Positions 46,516 to 56,154 of a stretch of 64,000 bases of DNA are shown here, piece after piece. The stretch is from contig NZ_BCTU01000026.1 of the NCBI RefSeq assembly GCF_001590925.1, positions 56,747 to 120,746 of the forward strand, given 5' to 3'. The position numbers were made by a program, and so were the translations under genes. The DNA is from Serratia plymuthica NBRC 102599 (lineage in GTDB: Bacteria; Pseudomonadota; Gammaproteobacteria; Enterobacterales; Enterobacteriaceae). The notes below the pieces were generated by a model. The model saw nothing but the letters and a program-made list of their open reading frames with translations. It was not told the DNA's origin and did not search any database. Within the stretch, counting starts at the first letter, position 1. Each line of letters opens with the position of its first letter.

Positions 46516-47231
46516 TTCTTTTACTCTCCGCGTAGTTTGTTTTTCCGCAGTGAAATTCCCCGCCTTTAGGTAATATTCTTATTTCCCCATGCTGAATTTC
46601 TCTTTTTTTATAGGTGCATCTCTCACTTCATGTTTTTCAATGAAGAATACTCCACAATATTATTGTTAGCGTGATTTTCATTTTCTTGTCGGAATTTTTA
46701 CAGAAATAAAGCATGCTGGTGACATAGCCTGTTATGGTGAGTGACAGAGATCTTCATTATTTGAAGGTTGTGTAGCCAAATTGAAAATATGTCTTTGTAT
46801 TTGGTGCTTTGTTTCGTGAAGTGATTAAATCAGATAACTCTCATTCTGTTTTTGCTGGCTTTTTGTAGGCTATCTGGCAATCGGATTAGGTGGAAAAACA
46901 GGTGATACTTGCAGGTTTTCGGGTGAATTTCACAATTTCACTTAACCAACAAAGTTATAACATATGCGGGCTTTTTGTTTTAAATCAGTCTGTTGGCTGA
47001 TTTTTATTGCCGGTAAACATGAAAAGAAACCATGTTACCAACAGGGAAAAAGAGAACATTCTGAGAATCGGATCTTTGGTATTCGAGGTGATGTAAAAAA
47101 TGAAATCAGCGAATTTTTATAAAAATAAACATCCAATGAATACAACCTGTTGAGTTTACATTTAATTTCTTGAACATTTTTTCATATTTCTATACAAAGT
47201 GTGCAGGACAGGCACGTTAAGGAAATTAAAA
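46516..47231. other. AT-rich interval between narK and the polysaccharide cluster
   Basis: About 715 bp without a convincing gene. It has a small hairpin AAATCAG/CTGATTT at 46982-47003 followed by TTATTG that could be a weak terminator. GC content is clearly lower than on the narK side. Long AT-rich upstream regions like this are common targets for H-NS, which is inference here. It should contain the promoter of the membrane regulator. Confidence 0.5.
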
Positions 47232-48137
47232 GTGAATCTTGATAAAAGAATAAAGATTAGGAATCTAGATGTTCTGACACCTTCCCGGGAAAAATTTCGC
47301 CTGCGTTGGAAGGAGTATCAGATACTTTCACTTCTGGTCGCCAGATCCCCTGAACTGGTTAGTCGTACGGAAATTATAGAAAATATATGGAAAGGAACTT
47401 ATTGTTCAGATTCGACGATAAATCAAACAATTAAATCAATTCGTCAGAAAATAGGTGATGTTGAACATACGCTTATCAGAACGATTCCACGCCTGGGCTA
47501 TAAGGTGGAAAACAAGGCCGCTTTTCACTTTATATCGGAGGAGGATGAATATGGTGTTGATGAAATATGGAAAGTTTCTGGGAATATTAACGAAGATTTT
47601 CAAGCGGAAATATCTGAAAGTGGAAATAGAGACGATGAAATTAGCGCCGAGAAAATAGACACGCATGAGGAAGCGATTACGAGTTCCGGGCCACCTGTTG
47701 CTGTGGTATCCGTACCGCTGAAAAATACAACAATAAGAAATAAAATGACTGCATCCGCGGGTTTTTTCTCCGTTCCTGCCGTCAGAGTGGTGAAGTACCT
47801 GTCGGTGTTTGTCTCACTGCTGATTATTTCACATTTTTCCTATGTGCTGGGGAACCAAACTCGTCCACCGATTATCAATGATATACAAAACAACACCCGC
47901 GTGGTGCTTACCCTGACGTTGAACAACCCCCAATCTAACGGCCCGCAAACGCTGCTTTGCCTTTATCAGGGCGAAAACCTGGAGCAGGCGACCATCGAGT
48001 GCATCGATCCTAAACAGGGGAAGTTTAAACAGCCGGTGAAATACGAAATTTCAGAGGCCAAGGGTAAAGGTAAGATTAATCTCATTCTGCCGAATAAAAG
48101 CATTCAATATCAGGTTGCTTACGAAGTTAAAAATTAG
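47232..48137 (+). CDS. Membrane-anchored winged-helix regulator (CadC/ToxR type)
   Basis: The 301-aa product has an N-terminal OmpR/PhoB-type winged helix (about 15-90: LRWKEYQILSLLVARSPELVSRTEIIENIWKG...TINQTIKSIRQKIGD..IPRLGYKV), a variable acidic linker, one transmembrane segment (about 185-207: VVKYLSVFVSLLIISHF) and a periplasmic domain of about 90 residues with two cysteines (LLCLY, IECID) that may form a disulfide. GTG 47232 is chosen because AAGGAAA lies before it. There is no receiver domain. It likely links an envelope signal to expression of the neighbouring cluster. Low GC suggests transfer. Confidence 0.82.
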   Translation: MNLDKRIKIRNLDVLTPSREKFRLRWKEYQILSLLVARSPELVSRTEIIENIWKGTYCSDSTINQTIKSIRQKIGDVEHTLIRTIPRLGYKVENKAAFHFISEEDEYGVDEIWKVSGNINEDFQAEISESGNRDDEISAEKIDTHEEAITSSGPPVAVVSVPLKNTTIRNKMTASAGFFSVPAVRVVKYLSVFVSLLIISHFSYVLGNQTRPPIINDIQNNTRVVLTLTLNNPQSNGPQTLLCLYQGENLEQATIECIDPKQGKFKQPVKYEISEAKGKGKINLILPNKSIQYQVAYEVKN

Positions 48138-48319
48138 TCTACGCCGACATTTCATCTTTCCCCATAATTTTACATTCAGCAAATACTGTTATTTCATTAT
48201 TTGTTATTTGAAAGCTTGGGCCGATTTGTCCAGTCTGGTTTCCATGATCTAACGCGTATTAAGCGTCTCGCCTCAATTCTGCGGTGGGAATTAATGGAAA
48301 ACTTGGCTGAGTGACAAAT

Positions 48320-49276
48320 ATGGATAAGCGTAAAGTAGCTATCATCGGGGGTTCCGGTTTTATCGGAACGCGTTTGGTTAAGCGCCTGAGTGCGCGTAGC
48401 GATCTGATTTTGACGATTGTAGACAAGAAACAAAGCGAACATTTTCCGGAGCTCTATCAGTTTGGCGATGTAACCCAGCCGCAGACCTTACTGCAGCCAC
48501 TGGCGGGGTGTGATGCCGTGATTAATCTTGCGGCAGAGCATCAGGATAATGTCGATCCGATCTCGCTGTATTATCAGGTTAATGTCGAGGGCGCGCGTAA
48601 TGTTTGCATGACGGCCTCTTCGCTGAACATCAGACAGATTATCTTTACCTCATCCGTGGCGGTCTACGGGTTCGTTACCCAGGAAACCGGTGAAGAAGGG
48701 CGTTTTGAACCCTTTAACCATTACGGTAAATCCAAGCTGGAAGCGGAGTATGTCTACGAAGCCTGGCGCAAGGCCGACGGTGACAATAAGTTGACCATTA
48801 TCCGTCCGACCGTAGTATTCGGCGAAAATAATCGCGGCAACGTTTATAACCTGTTCCGTCAGATCGCCAGCGGCCGTTTCGTAATGATTGGCAGCGGCAA
48901 TAATATGAAATCCATGGCTTATGTCGAGAATATTGCAGCCAGGCTGGAGTATGCGCTGGATCAGCAGGCCAGTTATCAGGTCAGCAATTATGTTGATAAA
49001 CCGGATTTCACCATGAACCAACTGGTCGACGTTATTTCGTCTTCATTGGGCAGAGAGAACAAAACCATTCGGATTCCTTATATATTCGGGATCTGCGGCG
49101 CTGCGGCATTGGATGTGGTGAGTAAAATAAGTCACCGTAAATTCCCTATTAGCCGCGTGAGAGTACAAAAATTCTGCGCCAGAACACAATTTAAAAGCAA
49201 TGTGCAAAACAATTTCGAGGCGCCGGTTGAACTTAATTTGGCAATCGAAAGAACCATTAAGCATGAGTTTTCCTAG
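48320..49276 (+). CDS. NAD-dependent sugar epimerase/dehydratase family protein
   Basis: This 318-aa SDR-extended protein has the nucleotide-binding motif GGSGFIG (about 9-15), an active-site SSVAVYG and YGKSK with Tyr near 135 and Lys four residues later. Such enzymes act on NDP-sugars, for example 4-epimerases. The precise substrate is unclear. ATG 48320 follows GAGTG; an in-frame GTG at 48311 is possible. It stands upstream of the JUMPstart site and so may be transcribed apart from the main cluster. Confidence 0.82.
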   Translation: MDKRKVAIIGGSGFIGTRLVKRLSARSDLILTIVDKKQSEHFPELYQFGDVTQPQTLLQPLAGCDAVINLAAEHQDNVDPISLYYQVNVEGARNVCMTASSLNIRQIIFTSSVAVYGFVTQETGEEGRFEPFNHYGKSKLEAEYVYEAWRKADGDNKLTIIRPTVVFGENNRGNVYNLFRQIASGRFVMIGSGNNMKSMAYVENIAARLEYALDQQASYQVSNYVDKPDFTMNQLVDVISSSLGRENKTIRIPYIFGICGAAALDVVSKISHRKFPISRVRVQKFCARTQFKSNVQNNFEAPVELNLAIERTIKHEFS

Positions 49277-49343
49277 AGATATATTTCTCATGCGTTAACG
49301 CCTTTTATTTTTCGGATGAATCTGTAGTTAACAGGATGAGCTT

Positions 49344-49406
49344 ATGCTGACTTATATCCTGGCGATGTCAATTTTGTTTTTGTTAATAGCGCATTGGGAG
49401 CTGTAA
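49344..49406 (+). CDS. Possible 20-aa hydrophobic leader peptide
   Basis: A tiny frame, MLTYILAMSILFLLIAHWEL, with AGGATGA upstream of its ATG. It is a single membrane-helix-like peptide and its stop codon lies inside the JUMPstart sequence. It is too short to be sure; it may be a leader peptide or chance. Confidence 0.35.
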   Translation: MLTYILAMSILFLLIAHWEL

Positions 49407-49425
49407 CTCAAGGGCGGTAGCGTGC
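49391..49425 (+). promoter_or_regulatory. JUMPstart sequence with ops element
   Basis: The stretch ends with GGCGGTAGCGTG (49413-49424), the ops element that pauses RNA polymerase and recruits RfaH. The preceding AGCTGTAACTCAAGG matches the conserved JUMPstart sequence, one base shorter. It lies 19 nt before the first main cluster gene. RfaH-dependent elongation through the polysaccharide operon is therefore likely. Confidence 0.88.
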
Positions 49426-49443
49426 TTATTCGCTGGAGGAATA

Positions 49444-50493
49444 ATGTTATATCAACTGAGCATAATATTTATTTTGGCGCTGACGCTGGTGGTTATTGCA
49501 CGCCGTGCTGCGCTGGCGGTGGGATTGGTGGATAAACCCAATGCCCGCAAGCGTCATCAGGGGCATATACCGCTGGTTGGCGGAATAGCCATTTATCTCA
49601 CCCTCATGCTGGTGACGTTTTGGCAACCGGAATGGTTGCCGCACAGCAATATCTACCTGTTATGCGTCACGGCGTTAGTGGTGTTGGGTGTGCTTGATGA
49701 CCGTTTTGATCTGCCGGTGGCGCCGCGCGTCATCGTGCAGGGAGGGATCGCGCTGGCGATGATGCTGGCGGCAGGGATGCAACTTACTTCCTTCGGCTAT
49801 CTGTGGGGGCATCAGGAGCTGATGCTGGGTTACATAGCCTTGCTGATCACACCGCTGGCGGTCTGGGGGGCGATTAACGCCTATAACATGGTTGACGGCA
49901 TAGACGGCCAGCTTGGCGCGTTGTCCTGCGTCACTTTTATCGCACTGGCGATTCTGTTTGGTCTGGCGGGGCAAGAAAAACTGGCGATGTGGTGCCTGAG
50001 CCTGATCGCGGCCTTGGCGGCCTATCTGTTGTTCAACCTCAGCATGTTCGGTCCGCGCAACAAGATTTTCATGGGCGATGCCGGCAGCATGGTGATTGGT
50101 TTTAGCGTGCTGTGGTTGCTGATCGTCGCCACCCAGGGGCAGGACGCTGTCATACGGCCAGTGACCGCGCTGTGGCTGATCGCTATCCCATTGATGGATA
50201 TGGTGACGGTCATGGTGCGCCGACTGCTGCGCCGTCAGAGCCCGTTCAAGGCCGGTCGTGACCATCTGCATCACATCCTGATGCGGCGTGGTCTCAATGC
50301 GCGCCAGGCGTTGGCGATGAGCTGCATGCTGGCGGTGACGCTGGCCTGCGTCGGTATCTGCAGCGAGGTCCTGCAACTGCCGGACTACCAGATGCTGGTG
50401 GCCTTTGTACTTTGCTTCTTCGGTTACTTTGTCATGTTGCATGAACCGCGTCAGGCACCGATTTTTACCGATAACCCTACCGCCGATCGTTAA
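49444..50493 (+). CDS. WecA-like undecaprenyl-phosphate sugar-1-phosphate transferase
   Basis: This 349-aa MraY/WecA-family membrane enzyme likely starts repeat-unit synthesis by moving GlcNAc-1-P (or a related sugar-P) from a UDP-sugar to undecaprenyl phosphate. It has about 10 hydrophobic segments, [20 protein letters not shown] and [12 protein letters not shown] with the Mg2+-binding aspartates, and a C-terminal HxxHH-type loop ([12 protein letters not shown]). GGAGG lies just upstream of ATG 49444. The genome should also have the enterobacterial common antigen wecA, so this is a second copy. Confidence 0.9.
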   Translation: MLYQLSIIFILALTLVVIARRAALAVGLVDKPNARKRHQGHIPLVGGIAIYLTLMLVTFWQPEWLPHSNIYLLCVTALVVLGVLDDRFDLPVAPRVIVQGGIALAMMLAAGMQLTSFGYLWGHQELMLGYIALLITPLAVWGAINAYNMVDGIDGQLGALSCVTFIALAILFGLAGQEKLAMWCLSLIAALAAYLLFNLSMFGPRNKIFMGDAGSMVIGFSVLWLLIVATQGQDAVIRPVTALWLIAIPLMDMVTVMVRRLLRRQSPFKAGRDHLHHILMRRGLNARQALAMSCMLAVTLACVGICSEVLQLPDYQMLVAFVLCFFGYFVMLHEPRQAPIFTDNPTADR

Positions 50494-50500
50494 TCCTCCC

Positions 50501-50527
50501 ACGGGCCGCAACGGCGGCCCGTTTTTT
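50501..50527 (+). terminator. Intrinsic terminator between the WecA-like gene and wza
   Basis: ACGGGCCGC (50501-50509) pairs perfectly with GCGGCCCGT (50514-50522) around AACG, followed by six T residues. It lies only 13 nt before wza, so downstream genes should depend on read-through, such as RfaH antitermination, or on a promoter I cannot see. Confidence 0.88.
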
Positions 50528-50539
50528 CACGGTACTGTC

Positions 50540-51673
50540 ATGAACCTTCACTTACCTCATTTGATGCCGCTGGTGTTGTCCACCGCGTTGCTTAGCGGCT
50601 GCACGACATTTCCAGGTTCGCACCTGCCTACTCAAGGGAAAGCCAAAGTCACCCAGCAGGATGAAGACTTCGATTTGGATAAGCAGGTCCAGGTGTACCG
50701 CGTAACGCCGATGTTGCTGGAAAAAATGCGCCGCGTGGAGCCGGTGGCCCGGCCAAACCCGGCGCTGGACCAGCGCTTGCAGAGTTACCAATACCGCATC
50801 GGCGTCGGCGACGTGCTTAACGTCACCGTTTGGGATCATCCGGAACTGACCACGCCTGCCGGCCAATACCGCAGCGCCAGCGATACCGGCAACTGGGTGC
50901 ATGCCGACGGGGCGATCTTCTACCCGTATATCGGCCGGGTGCAGGTGGTGGGAAAAACCGTCACCGAAGTGCGCAATCAGATCGCCAACCGGCTGGCACG
51001 CTATGTGGAAAGCCCGCAGGTGGACGTCAGCATTGCCGCTTTCCGCTCGCAGAAAGTGTATGTGACCGGCGAAGTGAAAACCTCAGGGCAGCAGGCGGTG
51101 ACCAACGTGCCGCTGACCATTCTCGATGCGATTAACGCCGCCGGCGGCCTGACGGACAACGCCGACTGGCGCAACGTGGTGCTGACTCACCAGGGCAAGG
51201 AACAGTCCATCTCCCTGCAGGCGCTGATGCAGCGCGGCGATACCGGCCAGAACCAACTGCTGCAGCCGGGCGACATTCTGTATGTGCCGCGCAATGACGA
51301 GTTGAAGGTGTTTGTGATGGGTGAGGTCGGTAAGCAGGCGACGCTGAAAATGGACCGCAGCGGCATGACCTTGACGGAGGCGTTGGGCAGTTCAGAGGGC
51401 ATCAGCCAGACGGTGGCCGATGCCACCGGCGTGTTCGTGATCCGCCCGAACGGCGGCAAACAGCCGCAGCGGCTGGCGTCTTTGTACCAGTTCGACCTGT
51501 CTGATGCTGCTGCACTGGCGATGGGCACAGAATTTCAGCTGGAACCTTATGACGTGGTGTACGTCACCGCAGCGCCGATTGCGCGCTGGAACCGCTTGAT
51601 AAGCCAGCTGGTACCGACGATTTCCAGCTTTAACGACCTCAGCGAGGCCACGTTGCGGATACGTAACTGGTAA
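50540..51673 (+). CDS. wza: Outer-membrane polysaccharide export lipoprotein Wza
   Basis: Wza forms the octameric outer-membrane channel for capsule or exopolysaccharide. The 377-aa product has a lipoprotein signal with lipobox LLSGC (Cys 21), the polysaccharide export domain ([28 protein letters not shown]), two SLBB domains ([30 protein letters not shown]) and a C-terminal helix. ATG 50540 places the lipobox correctly. Confidence 0.95.
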   Translation: MNLHLPHLMPLVLSTALLSGCTTFPGSHLPTQGKAKVTQQDEDFDLDKQVQVYRVTPMLLEKMRRVEPVARPNPALDQRLQSYQYRIGVGDVLNVTVWDHPELTTPAGQYRSASDTGNWVHADGAIFYPYIGRVQVVGKTVTEVRNQIANRLARYVESPQVDVSIAAFRSQKVYVTGEVKTSGQQAVTNVPLTILDAINAAGGLTDNADWRNVVLTHQGKEQSISLQALMQRGDTGQNQLLQPGDILYVPRNDELKVFVMGEVGKQATLKMDRSGMTLTEALGSSEGISQTVADATGVFVIRPNGGKQPQRLASLYQFDLSDAAALAMGTEFQLEPYDVVYVTAAPIARWNRLISQLVPTISSFNDLSEATLRIRNW

Positions 51674-51701
51674 CCCCGCCACGCTGACTTAAGGAACACC
51701 G

Positions 51702-53879
51702 ATGATGAAGAATAATGCAATGCCGATTGTGATGGCCGAGCAGGACGAGAAACTGGACTGGGAACGGCTGATTGGCCCGCTGTGGGATAACCGTTGGCGT
51801 ATTTTGCTGGTGACCGGTGTCGCCGGTGTCCTGGGCTGTGCCTATGCCTTGATGGCGACGCCGATCTATCAGGCGACCGCGCTGGTGCAGGTGGAAAAAC
51901 AGCTTTCGGGCGATTCGCTGCTGCGCGAGACGCTGGACAACTCGATGGGTTCGATGGGTCAGAATTCGGCGACGCAAGATGAGGTTTCGCTGGCGAAATC
52001 ACGCTATGTGATTGGCAAAACCGTGGACGATCTCGGTTTGACGGTGCGCATCAGCCCGGATTACTTTCCGCTGTTCGGCAAGGGGCTGGCCCGTCTGAGC
52101 GGCGAACCGCCGCCGGTGCTGCTCATCTCAGGGATGACGGTGCCTGCGGCGATGCAGGGCCAGGAACTGACCCTGACCGTGCAGGATAAGCAACGTTATA
52201 GCCTGAGCCATGATGGGAAGAACTTGTTCAGCGGCACCGTCGGACAACCGCTGAAGCAGGGCGCCTGGGCGATGAACGTCACTGCGCTGGAGGCATTGCC
52301 GGGCACTGAGTTTAGCGTGGTCAACGTGCCGCGCCAGCAGGCGGTGGACGATCTTCGCAACCTGCTTGACGTTGCCCCTGGCGGCAAGGAAAGCGGCATT
52401 ATGACGTTCAACCTGGCCGGCGAGGATCCGCAGCGCGCCGAAGCGGTGCTCAAGAGCATCACCGATAACTACCTGCAACAGAATGTGGATCGCAAAACCG
52501 AGGAAGCGCAGCGCATGCTGGCTTTCCTGCACGAACAGCTGCCGCGCACCCAGACGTCGCTCAACAACGCCGAGAATCAGCTCAACCAGTTCCGTCAGCA
52601 GAACGACTCGGTGGACCTGACGCTGGAAGCCAAATCGGTGCTGGATACTCAGGTTCAACTGGAGGCCCAGTTGAATGAGCTGACCTTCAAAGAAGCGGAA
52701 ATCTCCAAGCTTTATACCCGTGAGCATCCGGCCTATCGCGCTCTGCTGGAAAAGCGCGCCACGCTGGAGGCGGAAAAGGCGCGGCTCGGTAAACAGGTGC
52801 AGACGCTGCCGAAAACGCAGCAGGAAATTCTGCGTCTGACCCGCGATGTGCAGGTGGATCAGCAGGTATACATGCAACTGATGAACAAGCAGCAGGAATT
52901 GAGCATCAGCAAAGCGGGCACCGTGGGCAATATCCGCATTATCGATGAGGCGGAAAGCGGTCTGCGGCCGGTAAAACCGCAAAAAGCGATGATCGTGCTC
53001 TTCGCGCTGTTGATGGGCGGCGTGCTGTCGGCGTCGATTGTGGTATTGCGCGCGGCGCTCCAGCGGGGCGTCAGTGACACCGAGGCGTTGGAAAAGCGCG
53101 GTATCAATGTGTATGCCACGGTCCCGTTGTCGCCGTGGCAGCAAAAACGTAACCGCACTCAGCAGCAGCTACTGGTCAAAAATGGCGGTGACAAGCTGCC
53201 GATCCTGGCCAAGGAAGAGCCGGGGGATTTGTCCGTCGAAGCCATCCGCAGCCTGCGTACCAGTTTGCACTTCGCCATGATGGAGGCCAAAAACAATATC
53301 CTGATGGTCTCCGGCGCCAGCCCTGCCAGCGGGAAAAGTTTCACCAGCACCAATCTGGCGGTGGTGATCGCCGAGGCGGGCCAACGGGTGCTGCTGATCG
53401 ACGCAGACATGCGCAAAGGATTCCTGCACCGTTGGTTCAACAACAGCGCCAAGGGCGGGTTGTCGGACATGCTGTCCGGGTTGATTGCGCCAGATCAGTC
53501 GGTGAAGAAAACTGCTATCGCCAATCTGGATTTTGTGCCGCGTGGCCAGGTGCCGCCGAACCCGTCCGAACTGCTGATGCATCAGCGTTTCGCCGACTTC
53601 CTGCAGTGGGCGAGGCAGAACTACGATTTGGTGCTGATCGACACGCCGCCGGTGCTGGCGGTGACCGACGCCGCCATCGTGGGTCACCATGTCGGCACTG
53701 CGCTGATGGTGGTGCGTTTTGAGGTCGACACCGTCCGGCAGATTGAAATCAGCATGCGTCGTTTCGAGCAGAACGGCGTGGCGATTAAAGGGGTGATCCT
53801 GAACGGCATGGTGAAAAAAACCGCCACTGACGCCGGCTACTACGCCTTTGCTTACCCCAGCCATCAGGAAAAGGTGTAG
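51702..53879 (+). CDS. wzc: Polysaccharide co-polymerase and tyrosine autokinase Wzc
   Basis: Wzc controls chain length and export together with Wza. The 725-aa product has two membrane helices (about 33-53 and 427-449), a long periplasmic coiled-coil part, and a C-terminal BY-kinase with Walker A GASPASGKS (about 538-546), Walker A' LLIDADMR and Walker B VLIDTPP. The tail has only three tyrosines (GYYAFAYPSHQEKV), fewer than the seven of E. coli. It follows wza directly; the phosphatase gene wzb that usually lies between them is absent. Confidence 0.94.
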   Translation: MMKNNAMPIVMAEQDEKLDWERLIGPLWDNRWRILLVTGVAGVLGCAYALMATPIYQATALVQVEKQLSGDSLLRETLDNSMGSMGQNSATQDEVSLAKSRYVIGKTVDDLGLTVRISPDYFPLFGKGLARLSGEPPPVLLISGMTVPAAMQGQELTLTVQDKQRYSLSHDGKNLFSGTVGQPLKQGAWAMNVTALEALPGTEFSVVNVPRQQAVDDLRNLLDVAPGGKESGIMTFNLAGEDPQRAEAVLKSITDNYLQQNVDRKTEEAQRMLAFLHEQLPRTQTSLNNAENQLNQFRQQNDSVDLTLEAKSVLDTQVQLEAQLNELTFKEAEISKLYTREHPAYRALLEKRATLEAEKARLGKQVQTLPKTQQEILRLTRDVQVDQQVYMQLMNKQQELSISKAGTVGNIRIIDEAESGLRPVKPQKAMIVLFALLMGGVLSASIVVLRAALQRGVSDTEALEKRGINVYATVPLSPWQQKRNRTQQQLLVKNGGDKLPILAKEEPGDLSVEAIRSLRTSLHFAMMEAKNNILMVSGASPASGKSFTSTNLAVVIAEAGQRVLLIDADMRKGFLHRWFNNSAKGGLSDMLSGLIAPDQSVKKTAIANLDFVPRGQVPPNPSELLMHQRFADFLQWARQNYDLVLIDTPPVLAVTDAAIVGHHVGTALMVVRFEVDTVRQIEISMRRFEQNGVAIKGVILNGMVKKTATDAGYYAFAYPSHQEKV

Positions 53880-53885
53880 TCGCGC

Positions 53886-55175
53886 ATGAAAGCGATGCTG
53901 ATGAACTCCCTGTGGCTGATGTTGGAACGGATATCGCTGAGCCTTTCGGGGATTTTCGTTTCGGTGTACGTAGCGCGTTATCTGGGGCCGGCGCAATACG
54001 GTCTGATTAACTATCTGCTGTCGGTGATCGCCATTGCCGTGCCGCTGGTACAACTGGGGGCGGATGCGGTGTTGTTCAACCGCGTCGCCAAGCGGCGGCG
54101 CAGCGGTATTCGGCTGATGATGGCCTCGATGCGTTTGCGGCGCCAGCTTTTTGCGCTGATCGCCGTGCCGCTGATGGCCTGGGCTGTGCTGACGCAGGAT
54201 CGTACCAGTCAGATCATGATGTTGTTGATGCTCGCCAGTGCGTATTTCTCTATTCAGGACGTCTACAAGATTTATTACGACGCGCTGTTGAAATCGAAGC
54301 TGAACACGCTGATCAACAACCTGGCTCTGTTGCTGTCAATCATTCTGCGGCTGGCGCTGGTGCATGCCAAATTGCCGTTGGAATGGTTTGCCGTGCCCTA
54401 TGTTGTGAGCAGCCTGATCCCGTACGCCGTGCGTTGGGTGCTGTTTCGCCGCGAGCAGGGCGATATGCGGGCGATCAGCGGGCGTCACAAGCGGCGCTAT
54501 GGTCGTTATCTGTTAAAGGTAGGTTTGCCGCTGGCGGTCTCCGGGTTGTCGATCGTCGTCTACACGCGTATCGATCAGATCATGATCGGCAACGTACTGG
54601 GCGAGCACAGCGTCGGCTTGTACAGCGCGGCGATTACCCTGAGCCAGGGATGGATATTCGTCCCCATTGCCTTGATCACCTCAATGATGCCGGGCGTGGC
54701 GAATGCCCGCTCATTGGCCGAGCAGGAAGGACGTATCCGGTTGCTGTATCTGGTGGTGTTGTCGCTCTCCATGCCGGTGATCTTGCTGCTGTCGTTGTTC
54801 CCAGGTCCGATCGTGGCGCTGATGTTTGGCGACAGCTATCGCGAAACCGCCACCATCTTGGCGCTGTGTTCGGTGACGTCGCTGTTCTCGGTGATGGGCA
54901 CCGTGTCCTATCGGGCGATAGTGCTGTTTGGGGGCTATCGATTTATAGCGATAAAAATGCCGCTGGCCGCGTTGGCCAACGTGCTGATGAATCTGGCGTT
55001 GATACCGCGTTACGGCATAGTAGGTGCGGCGGTTTCAACCCTGATAACGGAGTTTATTTCATTCTTTGTACTTAATGGCTTCTTCAGAAGAGGGCAAATT
55101 ACGAGATTGCAGTTGACCTGCTACCGTTGTTTACCTCAGTTAATAGGGAAGGTGCGAGAAATCTATGTTAAATAA
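53886..55175 (+). CDS. wzx: Wzx-type polysaccharide flippase
   Basis: This 429-aa MATE/MOP-family membrane protein moves lipid-linked repeat units across the inner membrane. It has about 12-14 hydrophobic segments and the family N-terminus ISLSLSGIFVSVYVARYLGPAQYGLINYLLSV, plus IDQIMIGNVLGEHSVGLYSAA. It starts 6 nt after wzc and overlaps the next gene by 11 nt. The basic loop (RRRSGIRL) is typical. Confidence 0.9.
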   Translation: MKAMLMNSLWLMLERISLSLSGIFVSVYVARYLGPAQYGLINYLLSVIAIAVPLVQLGADAVLFNRVAKRRRSGIRLMMASMRLRRQLFALIAVPLMAWAVLTQDRTSQIMMLLMLASAYFSIQDVYKIYYDALLKSKLNTLINNLALLLSIILRLALVHAKLPLEWFAVPYVVSSLIPYAVRWVLFRREQGDMRAISGRHKRRYGRYLLKVGLPLAVSGLSIVVYTRIDQIMIGNVLGEHSVGLYSAAITLSQGWIFVPIALITSMMPGVANARSLAEQEGRIRLLYLVVLSLSMPVILLLSLFPGPIVALMFGDSYRETATILALCSVTSLFSVMGTVSYRAIVLFGGYRFIAIKMPLAALANVLMNLALIPRYGIVGAAVSTLITEFISFFVLNGFFRRGQITRLQLTCYRCLPQLIGKVREIYVK

Positions 55176-56013
55176 TCTGGTGAAGGGTTTTTACCGTAAT
55201 ATGCCCGACGCGTTATATCATCAGTTAAAATATGCCTTGTTTTTTCGGAAAATACCGCATTTGGCGCAGCCGAAAAGATATAGCGAAAAATTAATGCGCA
55301 GAAAGGTCTATCCTTTGGCGATATATACTCAACTGTCCGACAAATATCGGGTGCGCGACTATATTGAAAAGCTGTGGGGGAAAGAATACCTGATCGATCT
55401 TTATGCGCACGGCAATCAATTAACCGAGGAAATGTATCAGGCATTACCTGACGCCTTCGTGATCAAGGCAAACCACGGCAGCGGTTATAACAAACTGGTG
55501 TTCGATAAAAGCCAAACCAGCTTCAATGAGTTACGGGTGTTAACCAACAGCTGGCTGCGGCAGAGTTTTTATCAGGTTTACCGCGAGCGTCATTATAAGG
55601 ATATCCCGCCGTGCATCATGGTCGAGAGAATGCTGCTGGAAGAGGGGCAAACGCCGAATGATATCAAGATCCACTGCTTTAATCAGGGCGGAGACATTCG
55701 GTTTTTCATCCAGATAGATTACCAGCGCTTTATCGACCATCGGCGAGATTTTTTTGACGCCGACTGGAACCGCACCGAGATCCGCATGGGCGTGCCAAAC
55801 AGTGAAGTGCCCATGGATAAACCCTGCAGGCTGGAGAAAATGCTGCTCCTGGCACGGCAGGTAGCGGAGCAGTTCTCTTATGTGCGCGTGGATTTTTATC
55901 AGGTGCAAGAGCGTATCTATTTTGGCGAACTGACGTTTACCCCGGGGGCCGGGTTGCAAAAGCTGATGCCAGAAACCATTGAACAGGAGTGGGGCAGTTA
56001 TTTTCAGGATTAA
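55165..56013 (+). CDS. TupA-like ATP-grasp protein of polysaccharide clusters
   Basis: This 282-aa cytoplasmic protein resembles the TupA-like ATP-grasp family, with FVIKANHGSGYNKL (about 98-111) as the ATP-binding loop and late acidic motifs DIKIHCF, VRVDFYQV and FGELTFTPGAG that bind metal. ATP-grasp enzymes form amide bonds, so it may join an amino acid or similar group to a sugar carboxylate. The acceptor is unknown. It overlaps wzx. Confidence 0.8.
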   Translation: MLNNLVKGFYRNMPDALYHQLKYALFFRKIPHLAQPKRYSEKLMRRKVYPLAIYTQLSDKYRVRDYIEKLWGKEYLIDLYAHGNQLTEEMYQALPDAFVIKANHGSGYNKLVFDKSQTSFNELRVLTNSWLRQSFYQVYRERHYKDIPPCIMVERMLLEEGQTPNDIKIHCFNQGGDIRFFIQIDYQRFIDHRRDFFDADWNRTEIRMGVPNSEVPMDKPCRLEKMLLLARQVAEQFSYVRVDFYQVQERIYFGELTFTPGAGLQKLMPETIEQEWGSYFQD

Positions 56014-56154
56014 TTAAATGACCGGTAGGCTGCGCGTATTTTAATCGTTGCAGGATGGGGGGGAATAACCGGGCAAGGATATGCTGGGATAACAAACTAT
56101 TCCGCTGGCATTACCACTGTTTTGCCAGATGATAATATATTGTTGAGGTAGTAA

